From Gibbula magus (lineage: Eukaryota > Mollusca > Gastropoda > Trochida > Trochidae), in contig OW388302.1 in NCBI GenBank assembly GCA_936450465.1, positions 59,115,328-59,179,327 of the forward strand: a stretch of DNA of 64,000 nt, read 5' to 3'. Position 1 is the stretch's first letter. Every line of letters starts with the position of its first letter. The notes under the pieces are model-generated. The model ran no database searches. It saw only the letters and a program-made list of their open reading frames with translations, and was not told the DNA's origin. A program made the position numbers and the translations under genes. Positions 14,671 to 27,452 of the stretch are shown piece by piece.

Positions 14671-14765
14671 TTGCACCTTAACCCTTGTACCTTGCATCTT
14701 GCATCTTGCACCTGGCATCTTGCATCGTGCACATTGCATCTTGTACATTTTACCTTGCACCTTAG
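14671..14765 (+). repeat. Degenerate 7-bp repeat (CTTGCAT/CTTGCAC), copy 1
   Basis: Immediately inside the telomere the sequence reads as imperfect seven-base repeats: TTGCACC, TTGCATC, TTGTACC and similar, for about 13 copies, with an embedded TTAACCC. The frame shift from CCCCTAA to CTTGCAN suggests a diverged telomere-like or minisatellite edge. Its reverse strand gives a short Lys/Met/Cys-rich open frame that is only the 7-mer translated. Confidence 0.8.
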
Positions 14766-16467
14766 CCAATAACCGTTGAACCTTACCCTTTTCGTAAATC
14801 GAATCAATGTTCATTGTATTTAATAAAGTGATTGAAGTTAATTGCCATTGACAGAATATTGTTAATGGCAAAGACTAACATTAAATCCATATTTGGAGAT
14901 CAACATTGGATACATGACAAATGCATATATATATACCTTACAAAAATTAACTTCTTAAAAGACAAAGGCTGGCTTCCCAAAAGACACATGACACCCAAAA
15001 GAAACGGACTTAGAGTTACACGCCCGTGACTACGGGAACAAAATGTGACTTCAATTTGTTTAAAGGTAAGTAACTCTTGCTTTAGTATGTGCTTCAGTTA
15101 ATTTAAAAACAGAATGAATTTCCCTTGTTAAAGGGAGTCTACTTGTGACTAGGATTGACACGTCAATACTGCAGGTCTTCAAGAATCCCGCTTCAAATGA
15201 CCTTTGAGCATGTAACCATTGCAAACAACATTTTTGGACTGTATACTTCTCAATAATAACTACGGGAACCCATTTGAAGAAATTTGTAAAAGCAGTAAAA
15301 AAATAAATACATTTTTGGGCTCAAAATTTTGTTGTGCTCAAACCATGATTTTTCGGTGTGTCATGGTGGCAGAAACATGGCAAGACAGGAATACACACTT
15401 TTGGAGTTTGTACCTCTCAATAAGAACTTAGAAAACAGATTTGATTTTTTTTTTAACACCAGGAATAAAAAAAACGTGTATTGCTCCGATTTGGCTCAAA
15501 CCTTGATTTTTATGATCCTCGCGGGATTAGAAAGTTGAGAAATCCAGGTTGTGTTTTGGACTCTAAAAAAAAAAAAGAAAAAAAAAAAAAAAAGTAAAAG
15601 GACCTCCATATATATATGGCATTGGTGCAGACAAGCAGGCTTTACTTGCTTCTTCTCTTGTGTCTATTGATTCAATTATTTCGTCAGCATATATATGAGC
15701 TATCAAACGTGATTCTATCTTCAGTAGTTTTCGAACAAAAAATCTCCAAAGAAAATCCCCTTAAAATCGTCAAATGTGTTCATGTCGACCTTTTGCTTAA
15801 ACGGTCAACATTTACATGATCACATTCTGAAGTGGACCTGTTAAACCACAAATTGTGAACAGATTGCAAAAAAACAGAATTCGAATCAGAGTTTTCCTTA
15901 GCGAGTGAGGTCCATTTGAACATAGAGCCGAAAAACGCACTTTTTAAAAATGACCATGTTCAAGGAGAGATTATTAAAATTCTAGGATGAAATTCAAAAA
16001 TCGACTTCTACAATCCTCTTACTAATGTATTTATCTTCAAAATAAGCTATCACATGTAGCTATAGTCATAGATTTGAGGGAGGAGAAGATTTTCTTAGAC
16101 GCGTACCCCAAAAACCGCGAAAGTTCACAAAAAATCAGTTTTTTCGAAATAGCAAAAAATCTATTGTTCCGGCAGAAAAAAGGCCGTCAACCTTTTCGAT
16201 GGGGAATGTTTTTGCGCACATTTTGGTGAAAATGTTGTGAAAATATCTTGAATAGTTTCCGAGTTATTAAGGTTTGAAGTTTTGACTTCAAGGGGAGATA
16301 ACTCAAGAAAGAAGTCGAAAATAAAAAAGAGTGGCTCGTTATTATCTTAGTTCAGCCACAGGCTAGCATCCCTGCAAATGTCATGCAAATCGGCCCAGTG
16401 GTTACTTCAGAAACCTCTGGTCAAAAAAGTACAAATAATAATAGAGATGAATCTGGATAATAACAGT

Positions 16468-16496
16468 AGGTCTTCCAGACATAGTCTTGAAGACCT
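16468..16496. other. Hairpin in subtelomeric unit 1
   Basis: AGGTCTTCCAGAC at 16468-16480 and GTCTTGAAGACCT at 16484-16496 form 13-bp inverted arms with one mismatch around a three-base loop (ATA). The same hairpin is at 18520-18548 in copy 2. Function unknown. Confidence 0.75.
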
Positions 16497-16555
16497 AACT
16501 AGACAGAGTTACCTCCCTGCTCATGATCACTTGATCAACTTCGTATACCAGCTCT

Positions 16556-16721
16556 TACCCTAACCCTAACCCTAACCCTAACCCTAACCCTAACCCTAAC
16601 CCTAACCCTAACCCTAACCCTAACCCTAACCCTAACCCTAACCCTAACCCTAACCCTAACCCTAACCCCTAACCCTAACCCCTAACCCTAACACTAACCC
16701 TAACCCCTAACCCCTAACCCC
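16556..16721 (+). repeat. Interstitial telomere tract 1
   Basis: About 166 bp of CCCTAA repeats between the two subtelomeric units. The left two-thirds is pure. The right part mixes CCCTAA, CCCCTAA and one ACACTAA, ending with the same CCCCTAA run that precedes copy 1. Confidence 0.96.
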
Positions 16722-18607
16722 TTGCACCTTAACCCTTGTACCTTGCATCTTGCATCTTGCACCTGGCATCTTGCATCGTGCACATTGCATCTTGTACATT
16801 TTACCTTGCACCTTAGCCAATAACCGTTGAACCTTACCCTTTTCGTAAATCGAATCAATGTTCATTGTATTTAATAAAGTGATTGAAGTTAATTGCCATT
16901 GACAGAATATTGTTAATGGCAAAGACTAACATTAAATCCATATTTGGAGATCAACATTGGATACATGACAAATGCATATATATATACCTTACAAAAATTA
17001 ACTTCTTAAAAGACAAAGGCTGGCTTCCCAAAAGACACATGACACCCAAAAGAAACGGACTTAGAGTTACACGCCCGTGACTACGGGAACAAAATGTGAC
17101 TTCAATTTGTTTAAAGGTAAGTAACTCTTGCTTTAGTATGTGCTTCAGTTAATTTAAAAACAGAATGAATTTCCCTTGTTAAAGGGAGTCTACTTGTGAC
17201 TAGGATTGACACGTCAATACTGCAGGTCTTCAAGAATCCCGCTTCAAATGACCTTTGAGCATGTAACCATTGCAAACAACATTTTTGGACTGTATACTTC
17301 TCAATAATAACTACGGGAACCCATTTGAAGAAATTTGTAAAAGCAGTAAAAAAATAAATACATTTTTGGGCTCAAAATTTTGTTGTGCTCAAACCATGAT
17401 TTTTCGGTGTGTCATGGTGGCAGAAACATGGCAAGACAGGAATACACACTTTTGGAGTTTGTACCTCTCAATAAGAACTTAGAAAACAGATTTGATTTTT
17501 TTTTTAACACCAGGAATAAAAAAAACGTGTATTGCTCCGATTTGGCTCAAACCTTGATTTTTATGATCCTCGCGGGATTAGAAAGTTGAGAAATCCAGGT
17601 TGTGTTTTGGACTCTAAAAAAAAAAAAGAAAAAAAAAAAAAAAAAGTAAAAGGACCTCCATATATATATGGCATTGGTGCAGACAAGCAGGCTTTACTTG
17701 CTTCTTCTCTTGTGTCTATTGATTCAATTATTTCGTCAGCATATATATGAGCTATCAAACGTGATTCTATCTTCAGTAGTTTTCGAACAAAAAATCTCCA
17801 AAGAAAATCTCCTTAAAATCGTCAAATGTGTTCATGTCGACCTTTTGCTTAAACGGTCAACATTTACATGATCACATTCTGAAGTGGACCTGTTAAACCA
17901 CAAATTGTGAACAGATTGCAAAAAAACAGAATTCGAATCAGAGTTTTCCTTAGCGAGTGAGGTCCATTTGAACATAGAGCCGAAAAACGCACTTTTTAAA
18001 AATGACCATGTTCAAGGAGAGATTATTAAAATTCTAGGATGAAATTCAAAAATCGACTTCTACAATCCTCTTACTAATGTATTTATCTTCAAAATAAGCT
18101 ATCACATGTAGCTATAGTCATAGATTTGAGGGAGGAGAAGATTTTCTTAGACGCGTACCCCAAAAACCGCGAAAGTTCACAAAAAATCAGTTTTTTCGAA
18201 ATAGCAAAAAATCTATTGTTCCGGCAGAAAAAAGGCCGTCAACCTTTTCGATGGGGAATGTTTTTGCGCACATTTTGGTGAAAATGTTGTGAAAATATCT
18301 TGAATAGTTTCCGAGTTATTAAGGTTTAAAGTTTTGACTTCAAGGGGAGATAACTCAAGAAAGAAGTCGAAAATAAAAAAGAGTGGCTCGTTATTATCTT
18401 AGTTCAGCCACAGGCTAGCATCCCTGCAAATGTCATGCAAATCGGCCCAGTGGTTACTTCAGAAACCTCTGGTCAAAAAAGTACAAATAATAATAGAGAT
18501 GAATCTGGATAATAACAGTAGGTCTTCCAGACATAGTCTTGAAGACCTAACTAGACAGAGTTACCTCCCTGCTCATGATCACTTGATCAACTTCGTATAC
18601 CAGCTCT
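16722..18607 (+). repeat. Subtelomeric repeat unit, copy 2
   Basis: A near-perfect tandem copy of the 14671-16555 block. Differences seen by eye are a C-to-T near 17808 (copy 1 near 15757), a G-to-A near 18327, and two extra A in the poly-A run near 17617-17645. Such low divergence means a recent duplication or ongoing homogenisation. It carries the same 7-mer tract (16722-16816), CCATATATATATGG palindrome and 3' hairpin (18520-18548), and ends at the same place with telomere repeats. Confidence 0.95.
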
Positions 18608-18728
18608 TACCCTAACCCTAACCCTAACCCTAACCCTAACCCTAACCCTAACCCTAACCCTAACCCTAACCCTAACCCTAACCCTAACCCTAACCCTAAC
18701 CCTAACCCTAACCCTAACCCTAACCCTA
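18608..18728 (+). repeat. Interstitial telomere tract 2
   Basis: About 121 bp of CCCTAA repeats joining subtelomeric copy 2 to satellite B. The switch is abrupt: the last CCCTA is followed directly by TTTTCCCCATGAATTTGG, the interior of a satellite unit. Confidence 0.96.
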
Positions 18729-21700
18729 TTTTCCCCATGAATTTGGCCTCAAACCACTCTAAACACTTTTAAAACCATTACAAACACACTCATAAATGTC
18801 TTTTCCAGAAAAAGCCTTTATTTTGAATGTTTACCAAAAAAATGAAAAGTGACGTACCCCCCCTCCGAGTGGGGGGGGTACGTCATTTTGGATGAAATGC
18901 ATTTTCCCCATGAATTTGGCCTCAAACCACTCTAAACACTTTTAAAACCATTACAAACACACTCATAAATGTCTTTTCCAGAAAAAGCCTTTATTTTGAA
19001 TGTTTACCAAAAAAATGAAAAGTGACGTACCCCCCCTCCGAGTGGGGGGGTACGTCATTTTGGATGAAATGCATTTTCCCCATGAATTTGGCCTCAAACC
19101 ACTCTAAACACTTTTAAAACCATTACAAACACACTCATAAATGTCTTTTCCAGAAAAAGCCTTTATTTTGAATGTTTACCAAAAAAATGAAAAGTGACGT
19201 ACACCCCCTCCGAGTGGGGGGGGGGTACGTCATTTTGGATGAAATGCATTTTCCCCATGAATTTGGCCTCAAACCACTCTAAACACTTTTAAAACCATTA
19301 CAAACACACTCATAAATGTCTTTTCCAGAAAAAGCCTTTATTTTGAATGTTTACCAAAAAAATGAAAAGTGACGTACCCCCCCTCCGAGTGGGGGGGGTA
19401 CGTCATTTTGGATGAAATGCATTTTCCCCATGAATTTGGCCTCAAACCACTCTAAACACTTTTAAAACCATTACAAACACACTCATAAATGTCTTTTCCA
19501 GAAAAAGCCTTTATTTTGAATGTTTACCAAAAAAATGAAAAGTGACGTACCCCCCCCCTCCGAGTGGGGGGGGTACGTCATTTTGGATGAAATGCATTTT
19601 CCCCATGAATTTGGCCTCAAACCACTCTAAACACTTTTAAAACCATTACAAACACACTCATAAATGTCTTTTCCAGAAAAAGCCTTTATTTTGAATGTTT
19701 ACCAAAAAAATGAAAAGTGACGTACCCCCCCTCCGAGTGGGGGGGGTACGTCATTTTGGATGAAATGCATTTTCCCCATGAATTTGGCCTCAAACCACTC
19801 TAAACACTTTTAAAACCATTACAAACACACTCATAAATGTCTTTTCCAGAAAAAGCCTTTATTTTGAATGTTTACCAAAAAAATGAAAAGTGACGTACCC
19901 CCCCTCCGAGTGGGGGGGGGTACGTCATTTTGGATGAAATGCATTTTCCCCATGAATTTGGCCTCAAACCACTCTAAACACTTTTAAAACCATTACAAAC
20001 ACACTCATAAATGTCTTTTCCAGAAAAAGCCTTTATTTTGAATGTTTACCAAAAAAATGAAAAGTGACGTACCCCCCTCCGAGTGGGGGGGGTACGTCAT
20101 TTTGGATGAAATGCATTTTCCCCATGAATTTGGCCTCAAACCACTCTAAACACTTTTAAAACCATTACAAACACACTCATAAATGTCTTTTCCAGAAAAA
20201 GCCTTTATTTTGAATGTTTACCAAAAAAATGAAAAGTGACGTACCCCCCCTCCGAGTGGGGGGGGTACGTCATTTTGGATGAAATGCATTTTCCCCATGA
20301 ATTTGGCCTCAAACCACTCTAAACACTTTTAAAACCATTACAAACACACTCATAAATGTCTTTTCCAGAAAAAGCCTTTATTTTGAATGTTTACCAAAAA
20401 AATGAAAAGTGACGTACCCCCCCTCCGAGTGGGGGGGGTACGTCATTTTGGATGAAATGCATTTTCCCCATGAATTTGGCCTCAAACCACTCTAAACACT
20501 TTTAAAACCATTACAAACACACTCATAAATGTCTTTTCCAGAAAAAGCCTTTATTTTGAATGTTTACCAAAAAAATGAAAAGTGACGTACCCCCCCTCCG
20601 AGTGGGGGGGGTACGTCATTTTGGATGAAATGCATTTTCCCCATGAATTTGGCCTCAAACCACTCTAAACACTTTTAAAACCATTACAAACACACTCATA
20701 AATGTCTTTTCCAGAAAAAGCCTTTATTTTGAATGTTTACCAAAAAAATGAAAAGTGACGTACCCCCCCTCCGAGTGGGGGGGTACGTCATTTTGGATGA
20801 AATGCATTTTCCCCATGAATTTGGCCTCAAACCACTCTAAACACTTTTAAAACCATTACAAACACACTCATAAATGTCTTTTCCAGAAAAAGCCTTTATT
20901 TTGAATGTTTACCAAAAAAATGAAAAGTGACGTACCCCCCCTCCGAGTGGGGGGGGGGGGGGGGGGGGGGGGGGGTACGTCATTTTGGATGAAATGCATT
21001 TTCCCCATGAATTTGGCCTCAAACCACTCTAAACACTTTTAAAACCATTACAAACACACTCATAAATGTCTTTTCCAGAAAAAGCCTTTATTTTGAATGT
21101 TTACCAAAAAAATGAAAAGTGACGTACCCCCCCTCCGAGTGGGGGGGGTACGTCATTTTGGATGAAATGCATTTTCCCCATGAATTTGGCCTCAAACCAC
21201 TCTAAACACTTTTAAAACCATTACAAACACACTCATAAATGTCTTTTCCAGAAAAAGCCTTTATTTTGAATGTTTACCAAAAAAATGAAAAGTGACGTAC
21301 CCCCCCTCCGAGTGGGGGGGGGTACGTCATTTTGGATGAAATGCATTTTCCCCATGAATTTGGCCTCAAACCACTCTAAACACTTTTAAAACCATTACAA
21401 ACACACTCATAAATGTCTTTTCCAGAAAAAGCCTTTATTTTGAATGTTTACCAAAAAAATGAAAAGTGACGTACCCCCCCTCCGAGTGGGGGGGGGGGGG
21501 GGGTACGTCATTTTGGATGAAATGCATTTTCCCCATGAATTTGGCCTCAAACCACTCTAAACACTTTTAAAACCATTACAAACACACTCATAAATGTCTT
21601 TTCCAGAAAAAGCCTTTATTTTGAATGTTTACCAAAAAAATGAAAAGTGACGTACCCCCCCTCCGAGTGGGGGGGTACGTCATTTTGGATGAAATGCATT

Positions 21701-24700
21701 TTCCCCATAAATTTGGCCTCAAACCACTCTAAACACTTTTAAAACCATTACAAACACACTCATAAATGTCTTTTCCAGAAAAAGCCTTTATTTTGAATGT
21801 TTACCAAAAAAATGAAAAGTGACGTACACCCCCTCCGAGTGGGGGGGGGTACGTCATTTTGGATGAAATGCATTTTCCCCATGAATTTGGCCTCAAACCA
21901 CTCTAAACACTTTTAAAACCATTACAAACACACTCATAAATGTCTTTTCCAGAAAAAGCCTTTATTTTGAATGTTTACCAAAAAAATGAAAAGTGACGTA
22001 CCCCCCCTCCGAGTGGGGGGGGTACGTCATTTTGGATGAAATGCATTTTCCCCATGAATTTGGCCTCAAACCACTCTAAACACTTTTAAAACCATTACAA
22101 ACACACTCATAAATGTCTTTTCCAGAAAAAGCCTTTATTTTGAATGTTTACCAAAAAAATGAAAAGTGACGTACCCCCCCTCCGAGTGGGGGGGGTACGT
22201 CATTTTGGATGAAATGCATTTTCCCCATGAATTTGGCCTCAAACCACTCTAAACACTTTTAAAACCATTACAAACACACTCATAAATGTCTTTTCCAGAA
22301 AAAGCCTTTATTTTGAATGTTTACCAAAAAAATGAAAAGTGACGTACCCCCCCTCCGAGTGGGGGGGGTACGTCATTTTGGATGAAATGCATTTTCCCCA
22401 TGAATTTGGCCTCAAACCACTCTAAACACTTTTAAAACCATTACAAACACACTCATAAATGTCTTTTCCAGAAAAAGCCTTTATTTTGAATGTTTACCAA
22501 AAAAATGAAAAGTGACGTACCCCCCCTCCGAGTGGGGGGGGGGGGGGTACGTCATTTTGGATGAAATGCATTTTCCCCATGAATTTGGCCTCAAACCACT
22601 CTAAACACTTTTAAAACCATTACAAACACACTCATAAATGTCTTTTCCAGAAAAAGCCTTTATTTTGAATGTTTACCAAAAAAATGAAAAGTGACGTACC
22701 CCCCCTCCGAGTGGGGGGGGTACGTCATTTTGGATGAAATGCATTTTCCCCATGAATTTGGCCTCAAACCACTCTAAACACTTTTAAAACCATTACAAAC
22801 ACACTCATAAATGTCTTTTCCAGAAAAAGCCTTTATTTTGAATGTTTACCAAAAAAATGAAAAGTGACGTACCCCCCCTCCGAGTGGGGGGGTACGTCAT
22901 TTTGGATGAAATGCATTTTCCCCATGAATTTGGCCTCAAACCACTCTAAACACTTTTAAAACCATTACAAACACACTCATAAATGTCTTTTCCAGAAAAA
23001 GCCTTTATTTTGAATGTTTACCAAAAAAATGAAAAGTGACGTACCCCCCCTCCGAGTGGGGGGGGTACGTCATTTTGGATGAAATGCATTTTCCCCATGA
23101 ATTTGGCCTCAAACCACTCTAAACACTTTTAAAACCATTACAAACACACTCATAAATGTCTTTTCCAGAAAAAGCCTTTATTTTGAATGTTTACCAAAAA
23201 AATTAAAAGTGACGTACCCCCCCTCCGTGTGGGGGGGGTACGTCATTTTGGATGAAATGCATTTTCCCCATGAATTTGGCCTCAAACCACTCTAAACACT
23301 TTTAAAACCATTACAAACACACTCATAAATGTCTTTTCCAGAAAAAGCCTTTATTTTGAATGTTTACCAAAAAAATGAAAAGTGACGTACCCCCCCTCCG
23401 AGTGGGGGGGGTACGTCATTTTGGATGAAATGCATTTTCCCCATGAATTTGGCCTCAAACCACTCTAAACACTTTTAAAACCATTACAAACACACTCATA
23501 AATGTCTTTTCCAGAAAAAGCCTTTATTTTGAATGTTTACCAAAAAAATGAAAAGTGACGTACCCCCCCTCCGAGTGGGGGGGGGTACGTCATTTTGGAT
23601 GAAATGCATTTTCCCATGAATTTGGCCTCAAACCACTCTAAACACTTTTAAAACCATTACAAACACACTCATAAATGTCTTTTCCAGAAAAAGCCTTTAT
23701 TTTGAATGTTTACCAAAAAAATGAAAAGTGACGTACCCCCCCTCCGAGTGGGGGGGTACGTCATTTTGGATGAAATGCATTTTCCCCATGAATTTGGCCT
23801 CAAACCACTCTAAACACTTTTAAAACCATTACAAACACACTCATAAATGTCTTTTCCAGAAAAAGCCTTTATTTTGAATGTTTACCAAAAAAATGAAAAG
23901 TGACGTACCCCCCCTCCGAGTGGGGGGGTACGTCATTTTGGATGAAATGCATTTTCCCCATGAATTTGGCCTCAAACCACTCTAAACACTTTTAAAACCA
24001 TTACAAACACACTCATAAATGTCTTTTCCAGAAAAAAGCCTTTATTTTGAATGTTTACCAAAAAAATGAAAAGTGACGTACCCCCCCTCCGAGTGGGGGG
24101 GGGGTACGTCATTTTGGATGAAATGCATTTTCCCCATGAATTTGGCCTCAAACCACTCTAAACACTTTTAAAACCATTACAAACACACTCATAAATGTCT
24201 TTTCCAGAAAAAGCCTTTATTTTGAATGTTTACCAAAAAAATGAAAAGTGACGTACCCCCCCCTCCGAGTGGGGGGGGTACGTCATTTGGATGAAATGCA
24301 TTTTCCCCATGAATTTGGCCTCAAACCACTCTAAACACTTTTAAAACCATTACAAACACACTCATAAATGTCTTTTCCAGAAAAAGCCTTTATTTTGAAT
24401 GTTTACCAAAAAATGAAAAGTGACGTACCCCCCCTCCGAGTGGGGGGGTACGTCATTTTGGATGAAATGCATTTTCCCCATGAATTTGGCCTCAAACCAC
24501 TCTAAACACTTTTAAAACCATTAAAAACACACTCATAAATGTCTTTTCCAGAAAAAGCCTTTATTTTGAATGTTTACCAAAAAAATGAAAAGTGACGTAC
24601 CCCCCCCTCCGAGTGGGGGGGGGTACGTCATTTTGGATGAAATGCATTTTCCCCATGAATTTGGCCTCAAACCACTCTAAACACTTTTAAAACCATTACA

Positions 24701-27252
24701 AACACACTCATAAATGTCTTTTCCAGAAAAAGCCTTTATTTTGAATGTTTACCAAAAAAATGAAAAGTGACGTACCCCCCCCTCCGAGTGGGGGGGGTAC
24801 GTCATTTTGGATGAAATGCATTTTCCCCATGAATTTGGCCTCAAACCACTCTAAACACTTTTAAAACCATTACAAACACACTCATAAATGTCTTTTCCAG
24901 AAAAAGCCTTTATTTTGAATGTTTACCAAAAAATGAAAAGTGACGTACCCCCCCTCCGAGTGGGGGGGGTACGTCATTTTGGATGAAATGCATTTTCCCC
25001 ATGAATTTGGCCTCAAACCACTCTAAACACTTTTAAAAACCAATACAAACACACTCATAAATGTCTTTTCCAGAAAAAGCCTTTATTTTGAATGTTTACC
25101 AAAAAAATGAAAAGTGACGTACCCCCCCTCCGAGTGGGGGGGGTACGTCATTTTGGATGAAATGCATTTTCCCCATGAATTTGGCCTCAAACCACTCTAA
25201 CACTTTTAAAACCATTACAAACACACTCATAAATGTCTTTCCAGAAAAGCCTTTATTTTGAATGTTTACCAAAAAAATGAAAAGTGACGTACCCCCCCTC
25301 CGAGTGGGGGGGGGTACGTCATTTTGGATGAAATGCATTTTCCCCATGAATTTGGCCTCAAACCACTCTAAACACTTTTAAAACCATTACAAACACACTC
25401 ATAAATGTCTTTTCCAGAAAAAGCCTTTATTTTGAATGTTTACCAAAAAATGAAAAGTGACGTACCCCCCCTCCGAGTGGGGGGGGTACGTCATTTTGGA
25501 TGAAATGCATTTTCCCCATGAATTTGGCCTCAAACCACTCTAAACACTTTTAAAACCATTACAAACACACTCATAAATGTCTTTTCCAGAAAAAGCCTTT
25601 ATTTTGAATGTTTACCAAAAAAATGAAAAGTGACGTACCCCCCCTCCGAGTGGGGGGGGGGGGGGTACGTCATTTGGATGAAATGCATTTTCCCCATGAA
25701 TTTGGCCTCAAACCACTCTAAACACTTTTAAAACCATTACAAACACACTCATAAATGTCTTTTCCAGAAAAAGCCTTTATTTTGAATGTTTACCAAAAAA
25801 ATGAAAAGTGACGTACCCCCCCCTCCGAGTGGGGGGGGTACGTCATTTTGGATGAAATGCATTTTCCCCATGAATTTGGCCTCAAACCACTCTAAACACT
25901 TTTAAAACCATTACAAACACACTCATAAATGTCTTTTCCAGAAAAAGCCTTTATTTTGAATGTTTACCAAAAAAATGAAAAGTGACGTACCCCCCTCCGA
26001 GTGGGGGGGGGGTACGTCATTTTGGATGAAATGCATTTTCCCCATGAATTTGGCCTCAAACCACTCTAAACACTTTTAAAAACCATTACAAACACACTCA
26101 TAAATGTCTTTTCCAGAAAAAGCCTTTATTTTGAATGTTTACCAAAAAAATGAAAAGTGACGTACCCCCCCTCCGAGTGGGGGGGGGTACGTCATTTTGG
26201 ATGAAATGCATTTTCCCCATGAATTTGGCCTCAAACCACTCTAAACACTTTTAAAACCATTACAAACACACTCATAAATGTCTTTTCCAGAAAAAGCCTT
26301 TATTTTGAATGTTTACCAAAAAAATGAAAAGTGACGTACCCCCCCTCCGAGTGGGGGGGGTACGTCATTTGGATGAAATGCATTTTCCCCATGAATTTGG
26401 CCTCAAACCACTCTAAACACTTTTAAAACCATTACAAACACACTCATAAATGTCTTTTCCAGAAAAAGCCTTTATTTTGAATGTTTACCAAAAAAATGAA
26501 AAGTGACGTACCCCCCCTCCGAGTGGGGGGGGGTACGTCATTTTGGATGAAATGCATTTTCCCCATGAATTTGGCCTCAAACCACTCTAAACACTTTTTA
26601 AAACCATTACAAACACACTCATAAATGTCTTTTCCAGAAAAAGCCTTTATTTTGAATGTTTACCAAAAAAATGAAAAGTGACGTACCCCCCCTCCGAGTG
26701 GGGGGGGGGGTACGTCATTTTGGATGAAATGCATTTTCCCCATGAATTTGGCCTCAAACCACTCTAAACACTTTTAAAACCATTACAAACACACTCATAA
26801 ATGTCTTTTCCAGAAAAAGCCTTTATTTTGAATGTTTACCAAAAAAATGAAAAGTGACGTACCCCCCCTCCGAGTGGGGGGGGTACGTCATTTTGGATGA
26901 AATGCATTTTCCCCATGAATTTGGCCTCAAACCACTCTAAACACTTTTAAAACCATTACAAACACACTCATAAATGTCTTTTCCAGAAAAAGCCTTTATT
27001 TTGAATGTTTACCAAAAAAATGAAAAGTGACGTACCCCCCCTCCGAGTGGGGGGGGTACGTCATTTTGGTTGAAATGCATTTTCCCCATGAATTTGGCCT
27101 CAAACCACTCTAAACACTTTTAAAACCATTACAAACACACTCATAAATGTCTTTTCCAGAAAAAGCCTTTATTTTGAATGTTTACCAAAAAATGAAAAGT
27201 GACGTACCCCCCCCTCCGAGTGGGGGGGGTACGTCATTTTGGATGAAATCGC
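18729..27252 (+). repeat. Satellite B, subfamily B1: about 173-bp units with C/G hairpin
   Basis: About 49 head-to-tail units of about 172-175 bp. The core is GACGTAC, a C run (mostly 7), the tip CTCCGAGT, a G run (mostly 7-8, up to 27 near 20949), then GTACGTC. It forms a strong hairpin. The backbone matches satellite A over CATGAATTTGGCCTC, ATTACAAACACACTC and TGTCTTTTCCAGAAAAAGCC. B1 is diagnosed by TTTTAAAACCATTAC. Units are very homogeneous; most variation is homopolymer length, with rare one-base changes. The array starts at a telomere tract and ends at an N gap. Confidence 0.97.
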
Positions 27253-27452
27253 NNNNNNNNNNNNNNNNNNNNNNNNNNNNNNNNNNNNNNNNNNNNNNNN
27301 NNNNNNNNNNNNNNNNNNNNNNNNNNNNNNNNNNNNNNNNNNNNNNNNNNNNNNNNNNNNNNNNNNNNNNNNNNNNNNNNNNNNNNNNNNNNNNNNNNNN
27401 NNNNNNNNNNNNNNNNNNNNNNNNNNNNNNNNNNNNNNNNNNNNNNNNNNNN
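27253..27452. other. Assembly gap of exactly 200 N
   Basis: A gap inside satellite B. The sequence left of it is subfamily B1 and the sequence right of it is subfamily B2. Confidence 0.99.

Larger units (their letters stand above)
14671..16555 (+). repeat. Subtelomeric repeat unit, copy 1
   Basis: A 1.9-kb non-telomeric block between telomere tracts. It is repeated almost identically 2,051 bp downstream. It begins with a degenerate 7-mer tract, is AT-rich, has an interrupted poly-A run near 15566-15597, a palindrome CCATATATATATGG at 15606-15619, and a hairpin near its right end. Short open frames of 60-70 codons occur on both strands, but none resembles a known protein and they sit in low-complexity or A-rich sequence. 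I treat the block as non-coding. It is organised like a tandem subtelomeric element. Confidence 0.93.

Noticed and set aside
15606..15619. CArG-type transcription factor site (CCATATATATATGG)
   Set aside because: The A/T core is ten bases, not the usual six, and it lies in a TA microsatellite; I cannot support a regulatory role.
14656..18615. Paired short open frames of 61-72 codons in the two subtelomeric units
   Set aside because: They are duplicated only because the DNA is duplicated, several are 7-mer or poly-A translations, and there are too few differences between copies to test coding constraint.
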